Shown here one piece after another: positions 1 to 10,742 of a stretch of 64,000 nucleotides of DNA. This DNA is from Pristionchus mayeri (taxonomy: Eukaryota > Nematoda > Chromadorea > Rhabditida > Neodiplogasteridae). How positions within the stretch are numbered: position 1 is the stretch's first letter; every line of letters begins with the position of its first letter. The notes beneath the pieces were generated by a model. That model did not search any database and was not told where the DNA came from. It was given only the letters and a program-made list of their open reading frames with translations. Both the position numbers and the translations under genes were made by a program. The stretch is taken from positions 11,812,365 to 11,876,364 of the forward strand of contig BTRK01000006.1 of the NCBI GenBank assembly GCA_036245805.1, read 5' to 3'.

Positions 1-1
1 G

Positions 2-620
2 GAATTTGGATACCAAAAATGGGGTGTTCGTGACTGTGGTCTGATACAGTTCCGCGGCCCGAATTACCGTAATCTCCATCCCCACTACCGTACTCATCTG
101 GACAAGTCCACCCCGCCACCGAAGACAACCAACGTGAAACAGGCAATGCAATCCAAGCCAACTGCATCCGCAGCAACTTTAGATGGTTCTCTCGATAACA
201 AGGCTGCCTCTTCCTCGCCACTTGATGAGATACCGAAGACTGTTGACCGTCCGATGCCGCATGTATCCTCTCGCGCCAACAAGACTCAAACGAAGAATGA
301 TGATTCTCCCTCCCCGTCCCCATCCTCTTCAGGTCGGACAACGGCAATGACGGACACTCGGGTTCCTTCTCTCGTCTAGGGAATCTGTGGCAGGGCTGTG
401 AGTTATCCCCCTCCATCTAGACCCATCTTAAATTGTGTCCCCCCTAACGGTCCCCATTCTAGTCAAAATCTTTCCTTCTTTTTTGCGAACTGTAGGAGCG
501 TTAGGAGCGTCATAGATACCGTAACTCTTTTAATAGTGCACCGTAATCTCGATGTGCTCGCCATTTCTGAAACATGGCTCAACTCTTCCGAGGTTTTCGG
601 GAACAATCAGCCAATCAGCC
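2..620 (+). mobile_element. LINE fragment: end of ORF1-like protein and start of an endonuclease ORF
   Basis: Frame 2 is open from the window edge to a stop at 377-379. It encodes a Ser/Pro/Thr-rich, low-complexity tail typical of a LINE first ORF. A second open frame runs from about 398. It contains FFANCRSVRSVIDTVTLL followed by DVLAISETWLN, which matches the N-terminus of the apurinic-type endonuclease of CR1/jockey-like LINEs (the Glu of the ETWL block is a metal-binding residue in that family). The similarity stops near 600-620, where short CCAATCAGCCAATCA repeats begin, so the copy is 3'-truncated. The 5' end lies outside the window. The family assignment rests on the endonuclease block only. 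Confidence 0.6.
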
Positions 621-931
621 AATCAATACAAGCGATCTTTCATATGAAAGACAAAAATTCCAGTTGCACCCACATAGTTCGGCGAGGCTATCTATTACAA
701 CGAAAAGCAACTACCGAGATTTCGCAAACTTATGAGTTTCAATAGAAGCAAAGTAATCACACAACGTTGTAGAACGTATTTGAGAATCAGCGAATGAAGT
801 ACATTACTTAACTCATGACGTTATCATGAAAACGCAAATAAACGAAACACCATAACAAAAAAGTAAAACAATTGAATCGGTAACTTCTGGGTACAACAGT
901 TCGGAGAATGCTTCTGAAAATGTACGGTACT
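621..931. promoter_or_regulatory. Intergenic gap holding bipartite CAACG/AACGT motif (copy 1)
   Basis: This stretch has no coding signal. Its one recognisable element is CAACG-N6-AACGT at 762-777, shared with ten other intergenic gaps of the array. The rest is AT-rich and looks like the 3' flank of FBL1, whose stop codon is at 932-934. Confidence 0.45.
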
Positions 932-1725
932 TTATTTGGCCTCGGCTTTAGTCCGCTTCAGGAATCGGATGACAGTATCATCTGGGAGAATGCCGATCGG
1001 AGCCTTGGTGAACTTCTTTTTTGCCAATGGAGAGAGCAGTGATCTCCACGCATCCGAAAGAACCGTTAGCGAATTTCTGCAAAATCAATATCATTGAAAA
1101 AATACAGTTCTCATCGAGGAACTTTTTCCGGAATGAAAAAGGAAGGCCGACAAAATCAGACGAGAAAGCGAGAAAGCCTCGGTCGACGAGGGAAACACGA
1201 GCAAGATTTGTTGATCCGAGATGAGTAATGAATGCACCTGATATTGAGTGATTCCTTTACGAACGACATAATCACCTTTTCTCATACTTTTTATGTAATA
1301 CTTTCCTCGCGTTTAAACCTTGATAATACGAATTGAACGAAAAAAAGACTGGAGAATGTGCATGTTTATAGTGTTCATAATTTAAAAAGAGAGAGAGAGA
1401 GAGATCACACACCCGGATCGGAAAGTGGAAATCCTTTATACGACTTCAGTTCGATTTCCTTGAGAAAAGAAACGATTTGAATGATGGACGAACTGAGCAT
1501 GGAAGGTAAGTGGATCCGCTAAGTTTCATATCCCTATCAATGAAAGAAAAAACAATAAGTTACTTACACGATAGTGTCTTCGATCCCCCAGCGAGGTATC
1601 TCGAGATATCCGATGTTCGAAAAGCGAAGCAGCTGAGTGCAGAACGAAAAATCCTCTGCACTGAGTTGTATGAAATTATCACGGAACAGGACATGCTCGA
1701 TAGGTGAAGAAAGCAGTCTGGATAC
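932..1725 (-). pseudogene. FBL1: 5'-truncated F-box-like family copy
   Basis: Only the C-terminal half remains: exon J 932-1076, I 1110-1237, H 1413-1492 and G 1568-1725. The J exon keeps the family signature (NGSFGCVEI, then KFTKAPIG), but a run of six A's on the coding strand makes its 145 nt one base out of frame. Exon I is open (AFITHLGSTNLARVSLV), but the bases after its final GAG read AA instead of GT, so the donor is lost. Exon G ends normally in an acceptor at 1726-1728. Exons C-F and the N-terminus are missing: the sequence passes straight from G into a 3'-flank-like stretch and the CAACG motif at 1749-1762. Deletion of the 5' half explains this best. It is unlikely to make a protein. 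Confidence 0.75.
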
Positions 1726-1748
1726 CTGTAGAGGAGTAAGATATGCAT

Positions 1749-1762
1749 CAACGCTAAAACGT
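1749..1762. promoter_or_regulatory. CAACG-N4-AACGT motif (copy 2)
   Basis: The shared bipartite motif, here with a 4-base spacer, lies between the truncated 5' end of FBL1 and the stop codon of FBL2. It survives although FBL1 has lost its first exons. Confidence 0.4.
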
Positions 1763-1917
1763 TCATACGATTTGATAAAACGTAATAATATTACTTCTTT
1801 ATCATGCATAAAGGCTTCAACAGAACAACATATACAACAGCACTTCGGAAGAAAAGTTAGATAGGAAACATAGGAATACAACTTCGATAAGAGGGAATGA
1901 ATAATATGAGCTTCAAT

Positions 1918-4900
1918 TTACACCTTCTTATCCCACTCAATGGAATACAATTCAGAGCCGACGGGAATATCGATCAGTGGCTCGGTGAACATCTTTGCAT
2001 CTTTTTCCATGAATCTTGGTCCATTTCCATAAAGGTAAATCATGACATATTCGAAGGAACCATTAGCGAGCTTCTGAAATACTACTGTTGTTCTATCCAT
2101 AGCAATCTTTAAAAATAAAAATATTTAAATTTACCGGACGAGGACAAAATTAACCCCCTATTTTTTGTCCTCCATCGAATAGCCGATGGCTGAATTAGTT
2201 GAGAATGAATATAAAAAATACTAAAAATCAATAATAGCCTCAAGGGAAAGCCGGAAATGATCAGCGCTCTCTCATTTTTGCATACTCTCTCTCTCTTACA
2301 CGCGACCAGATCAGGGTCAGATCAGGGTTTCGTCCTCGTCCGGTAACTTTAAAGCATGTTTCGCATGTCTAGAATACCTCATTGAGGAAATTCTGCCAGA
2401 ACGAGAGAGGTAGACCAAGGAAATCGATTGAGTAATGGTCCGTGAGGCGAACGAAAGGAGAAACTGCAGAACTCAGTTCAGTGATGAATGCGGCTGAAAA
2501 CATATCCAAATTAAATCGGAATTTCCCTTCGCATCGTTCATTTAAATAGCCTGATGTACAACTTCATTAAAAATTCAACTTTTTAAAAAAAGTCAAATAG
2601 TATCTAACAGGCCAATACCAAATTCATATTAACAAAATATTTAACTGAAATCCCACCCACCCGGATCGGCGAGAAGGGAATCCCTATCGAATTCCAGAGT
2701 GAATTCCTTGGAGCGAGAAGCAATGTTGATGATGGAGGACCTAAATAAGTAAAGATGGTACAGCAATTCTGAAAAACAAATCTCAATATTGTTCGTAAAC
2801 CGCATATTAACCCTTTTCAAGAATACATCAGCGACTATTAGATTTAGACTACTAAATATTTCACAATTTTCGATTCGAGAGAATATTTTCCAGTAAACTC
2901 ATTTATTCTAATGTCTGTAGAGAATGCCCTTCCATTGTCTTCTACTATCAATCAAAAAGGTTTGATTAGGAATAAATAATTAAAAACTAGAAAATAAAAC
3001 AACTTTTAAATAGCTTGAAAAATAATATTAGAACCGGTTTTTACGGCGTTCGAGTATGCGTTAACGATTGTCTGACAAGTGCACTATAATGGTATGCGAT
3101 CACTTACACTGTGGTATCGACGACGTTCATAGCTCCAGCATTGAAATTGCCGATGGTCGATTTGCACATCAGCTGTGCATACACGGAGAGATCAGAGGGA
3201 AATGAATTCCATCGAGGCATCACAAATCGCCCAGTGGGAGCACTGAAAATACTTTTACACTTTAAAAAATGATTTTAATTTATAAAATAAACCTAGATAT
3301 GTTTTAGGCGTTAATAAACAAATTAAATTCTCAGAATCTTCAAATGCTCAAAATACGAACCCTACTAATATCCAATCTTTTCTGTTGACTTCTTTGATGG
3401 GTGCAGAAAGCAGATCGACAACCTGCGAGAAATATTAAATTGTATATATGTAGAAGATCCTCTTCAATCCATATTCCCGTCAATAATAAAAAGTATACTA
3501 TAGCATAATGAGAATAGCTTTCACTATAAAAAAAATAGAACTAACTGACAATTAGGAGCGATTATGGTTCTGATCTAACCTGATGCCCGATTGAATCCTG
3601 GGGACCTTCCAGAGTCACAACCAGTGCCGGGCCATTAGAGTGGTAGGAACGCTCGAATCGTCCCCAGTCAAGATTGACCAATCCATGGAAGAGGAGATTG
3701 GATTCGATAAGGTTAATTCGAATTTTAGTACCATTCTGCAAATAAATATTTTAATTTATTTTAGAATATGTGCTTGCACTGTCATTATGCTATGTAAAAT
3801 TTTAAAACACTCACACGAGTTTCCTGCATAAGAACACTTTGAATAGCAGGTCGATTCTCCACTTTATTCATGAAACCGTTCACTCCAGTGTAGCGATAAG
3901 TTGAGACCTCCTATTTGCGATTTCGGAAATGTGATTTAAAGGGAACAATATCACATTAGGATATTTATAGAAGTTTTAACCACAGTAGGCGCAACATGGT
4001 ATCCATAAAAAAGAACTAGGGAAAAAAACCCTAAAATATTCACTCACCTCGTAATCACTCGTACCTGTGCAAGATTCCCGAGATCAGTGCAGTCATCTTT
4101 GTTAAGAAGATGGAAGCATAGATTGTTGATATAATCCCGAGAGATGGCCGGAAGTGTGCCCCAACTGAAAATACAGTCAACGATCGGATAATGTAACAAG
4201 TTGATAATGCATTTCTAGGTAAAATAATTAAAGGTATAGAAATTAGTTCATGAATCAGTATGTATATATTCTCAGAGTCTAATGCGAAATATGGTTCTTT
4301 TTTACCCATTCAAGAGTTGGCAAAATGAAACACATGACATTTCTGTACTGTGAGAATAGAATGCATATCAAGTTGGTGTGCACTGGTGCGCATGGGAATC
4401 AACAGAACGAAACGGAACGTTAAAATGATAGATACCTGTTTGTCGCGCTGTGCCTCATACGGGGCAAAGGCACAGCGCGACAAGCAGATACAGTATCGTT
4501 TTAACATTCCGTTCCGTTCTGCTGATTTCCACGTGCACCAGTGCATACCAACTTGCTACGCATTCTATTCTCACAGTAATATGTATATATGTAGCTTTAC
4601 ATTTCATTTATTCCATGTAATAAGGTAACTGTTAATGTATTTTAGAAAGAGCTTTCTTTCCTCAGTGAATATCGATTTTCATGATTATCAACGAGATAAT
4701 TCGTTAGGCGAGGTGGCGCAGTGGTTGTGTGCCAGTAATGCGAATCCGATGGTCATGAGCTCGACGCCTGCAGATCCACCCAGACCACGGGGGTTAAGAA
4801 ATAGGTCAGAAATCCCCCACCACGTGCACACAACACGGGCGGTAGCCTCGCGCATAGGTCGCTGATAACCCCTGGACAGACTGAACGCAGAATTGGCGCG

Positions 4901-5395
4901 GGGGTGGCAAACCGGCCTTGCTTGATTGCCTCAACATACGTTTTTATAGTATAATACCTTGGAATGCAATCGTGGATCCATCGATATCAGCGACGTTCGC
5001 ATTCGTCTTCAGGGCGGCTTCACGAGTTGCCGATCGAGTAATCATTGCACAGCGACGAGGAATTTCCTGAGCGGGAGATACGGTAACACGATAAGGAAGA
5101 ACACCCATTTTATAAGATTAGAGATTTGAATAATTAGGAGATTTGAAAAATAAGTTTCAATCTCCACTCCATCCTCTTGCTTTCTCTTCTGTCCTCCCTT
5201 CTTCTTTTTCTCTACATTGTCAATAGAAGAAACAACCTAGAAAGAAGTAGGTAAGCACCGCTAATAAAATAAGCTTATCAAAGATATCCATATGATGGAA
5301 GGTTTCGGTACTTCTAATCACACCTCATCAGTGGGAGTGTCAGACTGCTGATTCAGCTGCTGCGTAGAATACTCGGACGAACCAAGGTTTTCCAT
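1918..5395 (-). CDS. FBL2: F-box-like family protein, type II N-terminus, disrupted 5' region
   Basis: Exons seen: J 1918-2073, I 2378-2493, H 2661-2740, G1 3108-3242, G2 3361-3422, F 3580-3735, E 3815-3907 (or to 3910), D 4065-4164, a lysine-rich exon about 5168-5236, and a first exon 5324-5395 that starts MENLGSSEYS. From D to J the phases fit and no stop interrupts. D and E form the F-box-like segment; F, G and H carry the family's FERS and VDLLSAPIK blocks; J ends EWDKKV and stop. Exon C is missing, and about 1 kb between D and the N-terminal exons holds a MITE, a tRNA-derived SINE-like segment and an unrelated 50-residue open exon. The lysine-rich exon ends in phase 0 while D needs a 2-base carry, so the present gene would shift frame there. 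The body is sound; the full protein is doubtful. Confidence 0.6.
2128..2350. mobile_element. MITE, AAAGTTACC-end family, in FBL2 intron J/I
   Basis: The ends are inverted: TTTACCGGACGAGGAC on the left and GTCCTCGTCCGGTAA on the right. The interior contains a CTCTCTC / TTTTGCATACTCTC block shared with the elements at 10998-11248, 17371-17518 and 37695-37913. The element sits in the intron between exons J and I, so splicing could remove it. Confidence 0.6.
4346..4578. mobile_element. MITE with TACTGTGAGAATAG terminal inverted repeats
   Basis: The two ends are inverted copies (TACTGTGAGAATAGAATGC and its complement), and the arms pair over most of the 230 bp, including a central GCGCGAC/GTCGCGC hairpin. 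The same family occurs at 12571-12737 and, more diverged, at 52273-52447. It is inserted upstream of exon D of FBL2. Confidence 0.65.
4707..4945 (+). mobile_element. tRNA-derived SINE-like segment
   Basis: It begins GGCGAGGTGGCGCAGTGG, which contains a good pol III A box, followed 40-50 bases later by a weaker B-box-like AGCTCGACGCC. About 150 bp of unrelated GC-rich body follows and ends near a T-rich stretch. A tRNA-like head plus an unrelated body is the usual SINE plan. No second full copy is in the window to prove mobility. Confidence 0.4.
4958..5108 (-). pseudogene. Isolated open exon, possibly captured from another gene
   Basis: The minus strand reads ATG at 5106-5108 (MGVLPYRVTVSP...) and stays open for 50 codons to DGSTIAFQ, then meets a consensus donor (G|GTATTA). 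No FBL copy has such an exon, and its one-base overhang does not match exon D of FBL2. It lies between the SINE-like segment and the FBL2 N-terminal exons. I do not recognise the protein. It may be the first coding exon of an unrelated gene moved here; chance openness cannot be excluded. Confidence 0.3.
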
Positions 5396-5487
5396 TGTCT
5401 GAGTATCTGAGAAAATACTTGCTTTAATGACGAATTATCTCGTTGATAATCATGAAAATCGATATTCACTGAGGAAAGATATTCAAT

Positions 5488-5503
5488 GAACGCATTTGAA
5501 CGT
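5488..5503. promoter_or_regulatory. (G/C)AACG-N6-AACGT motif upstream of FBL2 (copy 3)
   Basis: It reads GAACG-N6-AACGT and lies 93 bp before the FBL2 start codon and 172 bp after the FBL3 stop codon. The position matches the motif before FBL8, 10, 11, 12 and 13. It is a candidate promoter element by position and conservation only. Confidence 0.5.
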
Positions 5504-5674
5504 CAAAGTTTTAACATATATACTACAAGTATTTCGAATATTTATCATAGGTGCACAAATTAAATCCGTACAAGAAGTAAACTTCGAAACAGATTGTGTG
5601 AGTGAAGATTCAAATACAAATGGAAGATAGTGATACAACTTCGAAATGAGGGGATGAATTAGGTGTGCTGAATT

Positions 5675-8600
5675 TTACACACTCTTTTTCCACTCAATAG
5701 TTAGGAAATCGAAATCGACGGAGAAGTCGATCTCTGCCTTGGTGAACTTCTTCTCAAATCCTCCCACGATATCAATAATGACGTATTCGAATGATCCGTT
5801 AGTGAGATTCTACAAAAGTGTGAGTAAAAACATAAAATAGCAACTGTATAAATAAATTCTGTAATACCTCGTTGAGGAAATTCTCCCAGAACCCGCGAGG
5901 AAGCCCATAGAAAGTGGGCCTGAGAAGTTCGTCAGCGAGGCAAACAGAAGAAGTTACGACAGAATTGAGCTCGGTGATGAATGCGACTGAAAATTGGCAA
6001 GTACGAGAACCGGTTGCACATAATTGGCAGGCATTTATTATAGTACTATCTAATGGTGAAAATAAGAATTGAATATATTCACTTTCCCTATTATATTGCT
6101 AAGCTTAGGCTTCTTCCTTTCCCAAGTTTTTAAGAACATCAAAGAGACCGAGAAGGATTTTATTACTAGAAAACTATGGAAAGTCCACTCACGCGGATCG
6201 GTGAGTTCAGACACTGTGGAGCAATACAGGGAGAATTTCTTGGAGCGAGAAGCGGTGTCAATAATGGAGGGACTGAACAAGTAAATATAGTAACGCATTT
6301 ATGTTAAAGATCTTAATATTGTTAATGGACAGAATATAAATACAGCTTCAAGGATAGTACCACGGCTGTCAATTGTGAAAGACGACAAATCAAAATGGTT
6401 CGAGTGAACTTAATCCAAGTAAAGTTGGGCATAAGTTTACAATGTTTACGGCCCTGTAACTGCAGTATTTTTATATGTGATCACTTACGCTGTGGTATCG
6501 TCGACATTTATATCTCCCGCATCGAAATTGTCGATGGTCGAATTTCGCATCAACTGTGCATACGCGGAGATATCAGCAGGAGAGGAATTCCATTGATTCA
6601 CCACAAATCTCCCAGTGGATGGACTGAAGATACTGTTGCATGCCAACGAAAATATTCCAATTTTCATATAAAAATATTTTTATGAATGAATAGTTTCATT
6701 ATCAGAAGCTTCAAATATTCAAATACGAACCCAACTGCTTCCCATTTCTTTCTGTTGACATTTTTGATGGGTGCAGAAAGCAGATCGACAACCTGTGAGA
6801 AATATTAATTGATAGATATGAAGAGAATATCCCCTTTCCAAAAATACTAATTATTAAATCCTAGAGTTTTAATTCAGGGCTGGCAATTCGGACCTGGCCG
6901 GGTATAATGGTGACGAATTAGAATTACCCGGACAGTGAAAAATAATAAAGCTATTGTCCGGGATAGTTCAATAACCATCCCTCACTGCTCAGAAATCAGA
7001 AATGATCAGAAATGAGAATGAAATAGCGATTTACATCCAACTATCCCGAGTAATTGAACGCAAATCGTGGGTAACCCATTCCTCCCATCCCGATCATTCT
7101 ATGCTCTCGGGTCTCAACTATCCCCTGATAAGAATATTGCTCTCTATTAAAACATGTCAATTAGGAGCGATTGATTATTTTCTTAACTAACCTGATTCCA
7201 GATTGGAACCTGAGGACCTTCCAGAGTCACTACCAATGCCGGGCCATTAGAGCGGTAGGAACGCTCGAATCGTCCCCAGTCAAGATTGGCCAATCCATGG
7301 AAGGGAAGATTGGATTCGATAAGGTTAATTCGAATTTTAGTACCATGCTGCAAATATATATTTGATTTTTTCCGATATAAGTACGTACAATTGTCATTAC
7401 GGTATATAAAATTTGATAAAACTGACTCCAGATTCCTGCATAAGAACATTATGAATAGCAGGTCGATTCTCCGCTCTTTTCATAAAATCGTTCACTCCCG
7501 AGTAGAAATGAGTGGAAACCTGCGATTTGCGATGTCCACAATACGTTTAAATGGAACGAATAACGCGTTATATATTTACAAGTTTTGCCCTGGAAAAATT
7601 ATTTCCATAAATCTAAAAGCGCCAAGAATGCTATATGGAAATTAGGAATAGAAAATTCCCAAATAAATTCAGTATTCAGTATTATTCAACCGTACTTGGG
7701 AGAGATTCGCCATATCCGCACAGTCTTCATTGTTGCGAAGATGGGAGCAGAGAGTTTTGATGTAATCTCGAGAGAAGGCAGGCAGTGTACCCCAACTGGA
7801 AAGACGGTATAGAGTAGAAGACTGAAGAAAATTGAGAGTATATCTCAGGGCATGAATTTTTAAGTACGCTCAAGTTTGCCTCTCACAATTTTTATCGACT
7901 AAGAATGTGAATATTTCACATGCTCAAATAATTGAGACTTAAAGAATATTATATTTAGATGTATACTTTCACACTTCTCTCGACAGTTAAACTTTTCAAA
8001 AATGTTTTGAAGATTAATGAGGATATTGCCATTCAATCTCTGTAATGCGAGCGAGCGAGTGTACCTCGGGCGATCGGAGAGGTCAGAATCGGCATCGATA
8101 GAACCAATGGAAGAGTGATGATCCTTATAGACTGGCAATTGATTGATGGGAAACACACGAGGAAGAACGATCGATGACTGCAATTATTACAGCATTTGGA
8201 GCTTTCTCGAACATAATCAATTACAGATCAAACTAAACACGTGCTTAAAGCGCTGATGACTATCAACCATAGAAAATCAGTCGAAAATGAATACCTCAGC
8301 TAATCTTCCCATCTCCACCAATTGGTTCTTCAGTTCGGCCACCATTGGAGTGTCTTCCTGCAGAGAGTAAACATTTTTTTTATATATGAAGATTAATTGT
8401 GTCCCAATTAAATGCAAACAAGAACCAATTTGTATACCCGAGAGTTTAGTCTGGATTGTGCATGAACGTTAATAACAATCACATATTCGATTCACTCACG
8501 GCAAACGAAGAAATGGGATACTTGATTTCAATTATATCGAAAGGTGTGATTTTGCTCATTATATTTGAGTATAAACTTGTAAACGACTGAAACAAAATAA

Positions 8601-8808
8601 CAAATTGAACCTCTGTATCTCTCTTCACGGTTGGATGTTCTTCTCCCTCGTCAGTAGCAAACGGAGCCTTCTGAAACAAACTATTGATTGAAAATAATAG
8701 ATATAAAATTCGGAAACAAATTACAAACAAAAATGTTCTGAAAACAAATCAAGAAATAAACTAAAATGTACAATTTCGAACCTTGGAGCCTCTGCTATCA
8801 ATATTCAT
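5675..8808 (-). CDS. FBL3: F-box-like family protein, type I N-terminus
   Basis: Reference type I copy with 12 exons: J 5675-5811, I 5868-5986, H 6193-6272, G1 6489-6623, G2 6731-6792, F 7192-7347, E 7427-7519, D 7696-7795, linker 8065-8177, n3 8295-8357, n2 8611-8670, n1 8782-8808. From ATG (MNIDSRGSK) to the end of exon I all phases agree, giving 336 open codons. Residues 1-29 are acidic, about 30-50 are a short helical EDTPMVAELKNQLVEMG segment, about 88-150 are F-box-like (SWGTLPAF...DCADMANLSQVSTHF), and the rest is the family body. Exon J has two surplus bases in the middle, so the standard ending (...IEWKKSV) is out of frame and the actual product would end on about 20 altered residues. 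The purine-rich promoter-type segment is directly upstream. Expected role, if F-box: SCF substrate adaptor. Confidence 0.65.
6875..7135. repeat. Unresolved insertion in FBL3 intron G2/F
   Basis: About 260 bp absent from the same intron of other copies. It contains CGGACCTGGCCGGGTA and several CCCGG/CCGGG and ATCCCG words in both orientations. It is probably a decayed MITE; I could not define its ends. Confidence 0.25.
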
Positions 8809-8954
8809 AGTTGAATCGAAATCAAGTTCTATAATAAATAAATAAATAAATAAAATCAAGAACACAGCACTGTGACACTTACTAACAGCACTACAATTTG
8901 TTGTAAAGCACAGTATAACTGGAAAACACATGATATCTGTTATTTCCATTGAGC

Positions 8955-9219
8955 TAGGTATCCAGTGTGTGGAGTACACGGATATGAGTAAACGCAAAGA
9001 TAGGGACGAAAATAGAGAGAGAAAAACGGTCGACTATCCGGAGCTAGAAAGAAAGGAACAGATGACGACAGGGGCGAGGGAATGACCTCGAGAGAGAGTG
9101 CGGGAGAGCGCGCGAAGAGAGAGTGCGGGAGAGCGCGCGCGAAGAGAGAGTGCCAGAGAAAGAGAGGGCGCGCGCGAGTCAACATATAAACATATGGGGG
9201 GAATTACAGTAATCCTACT
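8955..9219 (-). promoter_or_regulatory. Purine-rich 5' segment of FBL3 (promoter-type repeat, copy a)
   Basis: It starts at TATCCAGTGTGTGGAG and runs through GACGAAAATAGAGAGAG, GTCGACTATCCGGAGCTAG and several GAGAGAGTGCGGGAGAGCG units to a GCGCGCGAG tract. The same order of words occurs at 35872-36120 (FBL6), 63366-63640 and, shortened, at 21440-21610 (FBL4). It lies 150-400 bp before the FBL3 start codon. GAGA and CG-alternating runs suggest a core promoter or nucleosome-free region; this is inferred from position. Confidence 0.45.
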
Positions 9220-9227
9220 ACTTGAAT

Positions 9228-10663
9228 CAGGCATGCGATGTCTCTCCTGAAATGCGGTCACTCCCCTGGTTCGGATGGGATTCTCCCTGAGATGCTTTTC
9301 CACTCCAGAGATCACTTGGCCTAAGACATTGCTGATCTGCTCAATCGACTGGTTGCCGGAGACGCAGTTCCAAGCAACCTGACAGAAGCAATCGTCTCAT
9401 TGTTGCACAAGAAAGGAGACCCAAAGAACATCGGCAATTTCCGCCCCATTTCGCTGCTCACCGTCACTCTCAAGACGATGACACGGGTCATTCTCAGAAG
9501 ATTCGAGGAAGTGCTGGAAGAGAATGAATTGTCGACCCAAACTGGTTTTCGCCGCGGATTCAGCACCCTCAACAACCTGCATACGATCAAGCAGGTAGCA
9601 GAAAGAGCACACGAGTACGGTATCCCCGTTTACATCGCGTTTGTCGACTTCCGCAAGGCCTTCGACTGCGTTGAATGGAGTGCCAGCTGGAACGCCCTCT
9701 TCTCCTTCGGAGCCCATCCCAACCTCGTCAACCTCCTACGTCATCTCTACGAGTCCTCCTCTACACTCATTAGAGTTAACGACGAGCTCGTTCCAGTGAC
9801 TGTGAAACGCTTAGCCATGAACGACATTGACTGGGAGAACGACGGGATTCGAATAGACGGAAGAAATCTTTGCCACCTGGAATACGCTGACGATGTGGCT
9901 CTCGTTGCAAAATCTCGCCCGGAATTGGAAAGAATGCTGAAGAAACTGATGGACGCTTGCAGTAGAGTTTGTCTCGAGGTGAATGCAACAAAGACCAACC
10001 TACTTACCTCATGCAGTTCTACCCGCAATCCAATCGTCATCAATAACATGCGATTCGATTTCGTCGAAAGTGCAACCTATCTCGGAGGGAGAATCAGTCT
10101 TCCCCTAGATCATTCCGACGAGATTGAGCATCGGATTCGGTTAGGCTGGTATGCATGGAGCAAGTTATCTCATCTTCTATCGTCATGTCTTCTTCCCATG
10201 AAGATTAGGAGACGGCTTTTCGAAAGCTGCGTAACAAGTACTGTACTCAACGGATGCGAAGTTTGGGCGCTGCGATCGAGCGAAAAGGAGCGTTTGAGTG
10301 TGACTCAGCGGAAGATGGAACGTAAGCTGCTGGGAATTACGCTGAGAGATCGTTGGAGGAATGAGCGTATTCGGGATATTACGAAGCTGCGAGACTGGAT
10401 ACAGGAGGGACTGAAACGAAAAGCGCGCTGGGCTCTCAAGATTAGGCAAAAGGATCTGAATGAGTGGACTCGCGCAACTACAGTCTGGACGCCGTACAAC
10501 AGGAATCGTCTTCCTGGGAAGCCCCGGGCACGCTGGAGAGACGACCTCTCCCGAGCTATTGGCAGACACTGGTGGAGTGCACCCTATGAAGAATATCGGC
10601 CCATCCTCATCTGATTGTGAGCATCTAATGCATGATTAGATAAATTGATTGATTGATTGATTG
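9228..10663 (+). mobile_element. 5'-truncated RTE-type LINE with flanking target duplication
   Basis: The 8-base sequence ACTTGAAT occurs at 9220-9227 and again at 10664-10671, framing the insertion. The plus frame (about 9239-10614) encodes a reverse transcriptase: NIGNFRPISLL, then IAFVDFRKAFD (motif A aspartate), HLEYADDVALVA (motif C) and KTNLL. The C-terminal part includes GKPRARWRDDL. The endonuclease is missing. An in-frame TAA lies at 9322-9324. About 25-30 residues between TVKR and NDIDWEN, where the QGD motif B should be, are deleted. The 3' end has (TTGA)n copies before the second target copy, typical of RTE elements. It cannot move by itself and is inserted in the upstream segment of FBL3. 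Confidence 0.8.
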
Positions 10664-10742
10664 ACTTGAATTCGAACGAGTGAATTACAAATTGAGCTTT
10701 TTTTATATATAGGAATATTATAATTAGGGAAATTCCCTATTA

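Noticed and set aside
932..1076. BTB/POZ or MATH domain in the family body
   Set aside because: No BTB or MATH signature could be seen; only D/E resembles a known domain (F-box).
9034..9315. Open minus frame rich in SLSRALSL repeats
   Set aside because: Low-complexity translation of the purine-rich promoter-type repeat.
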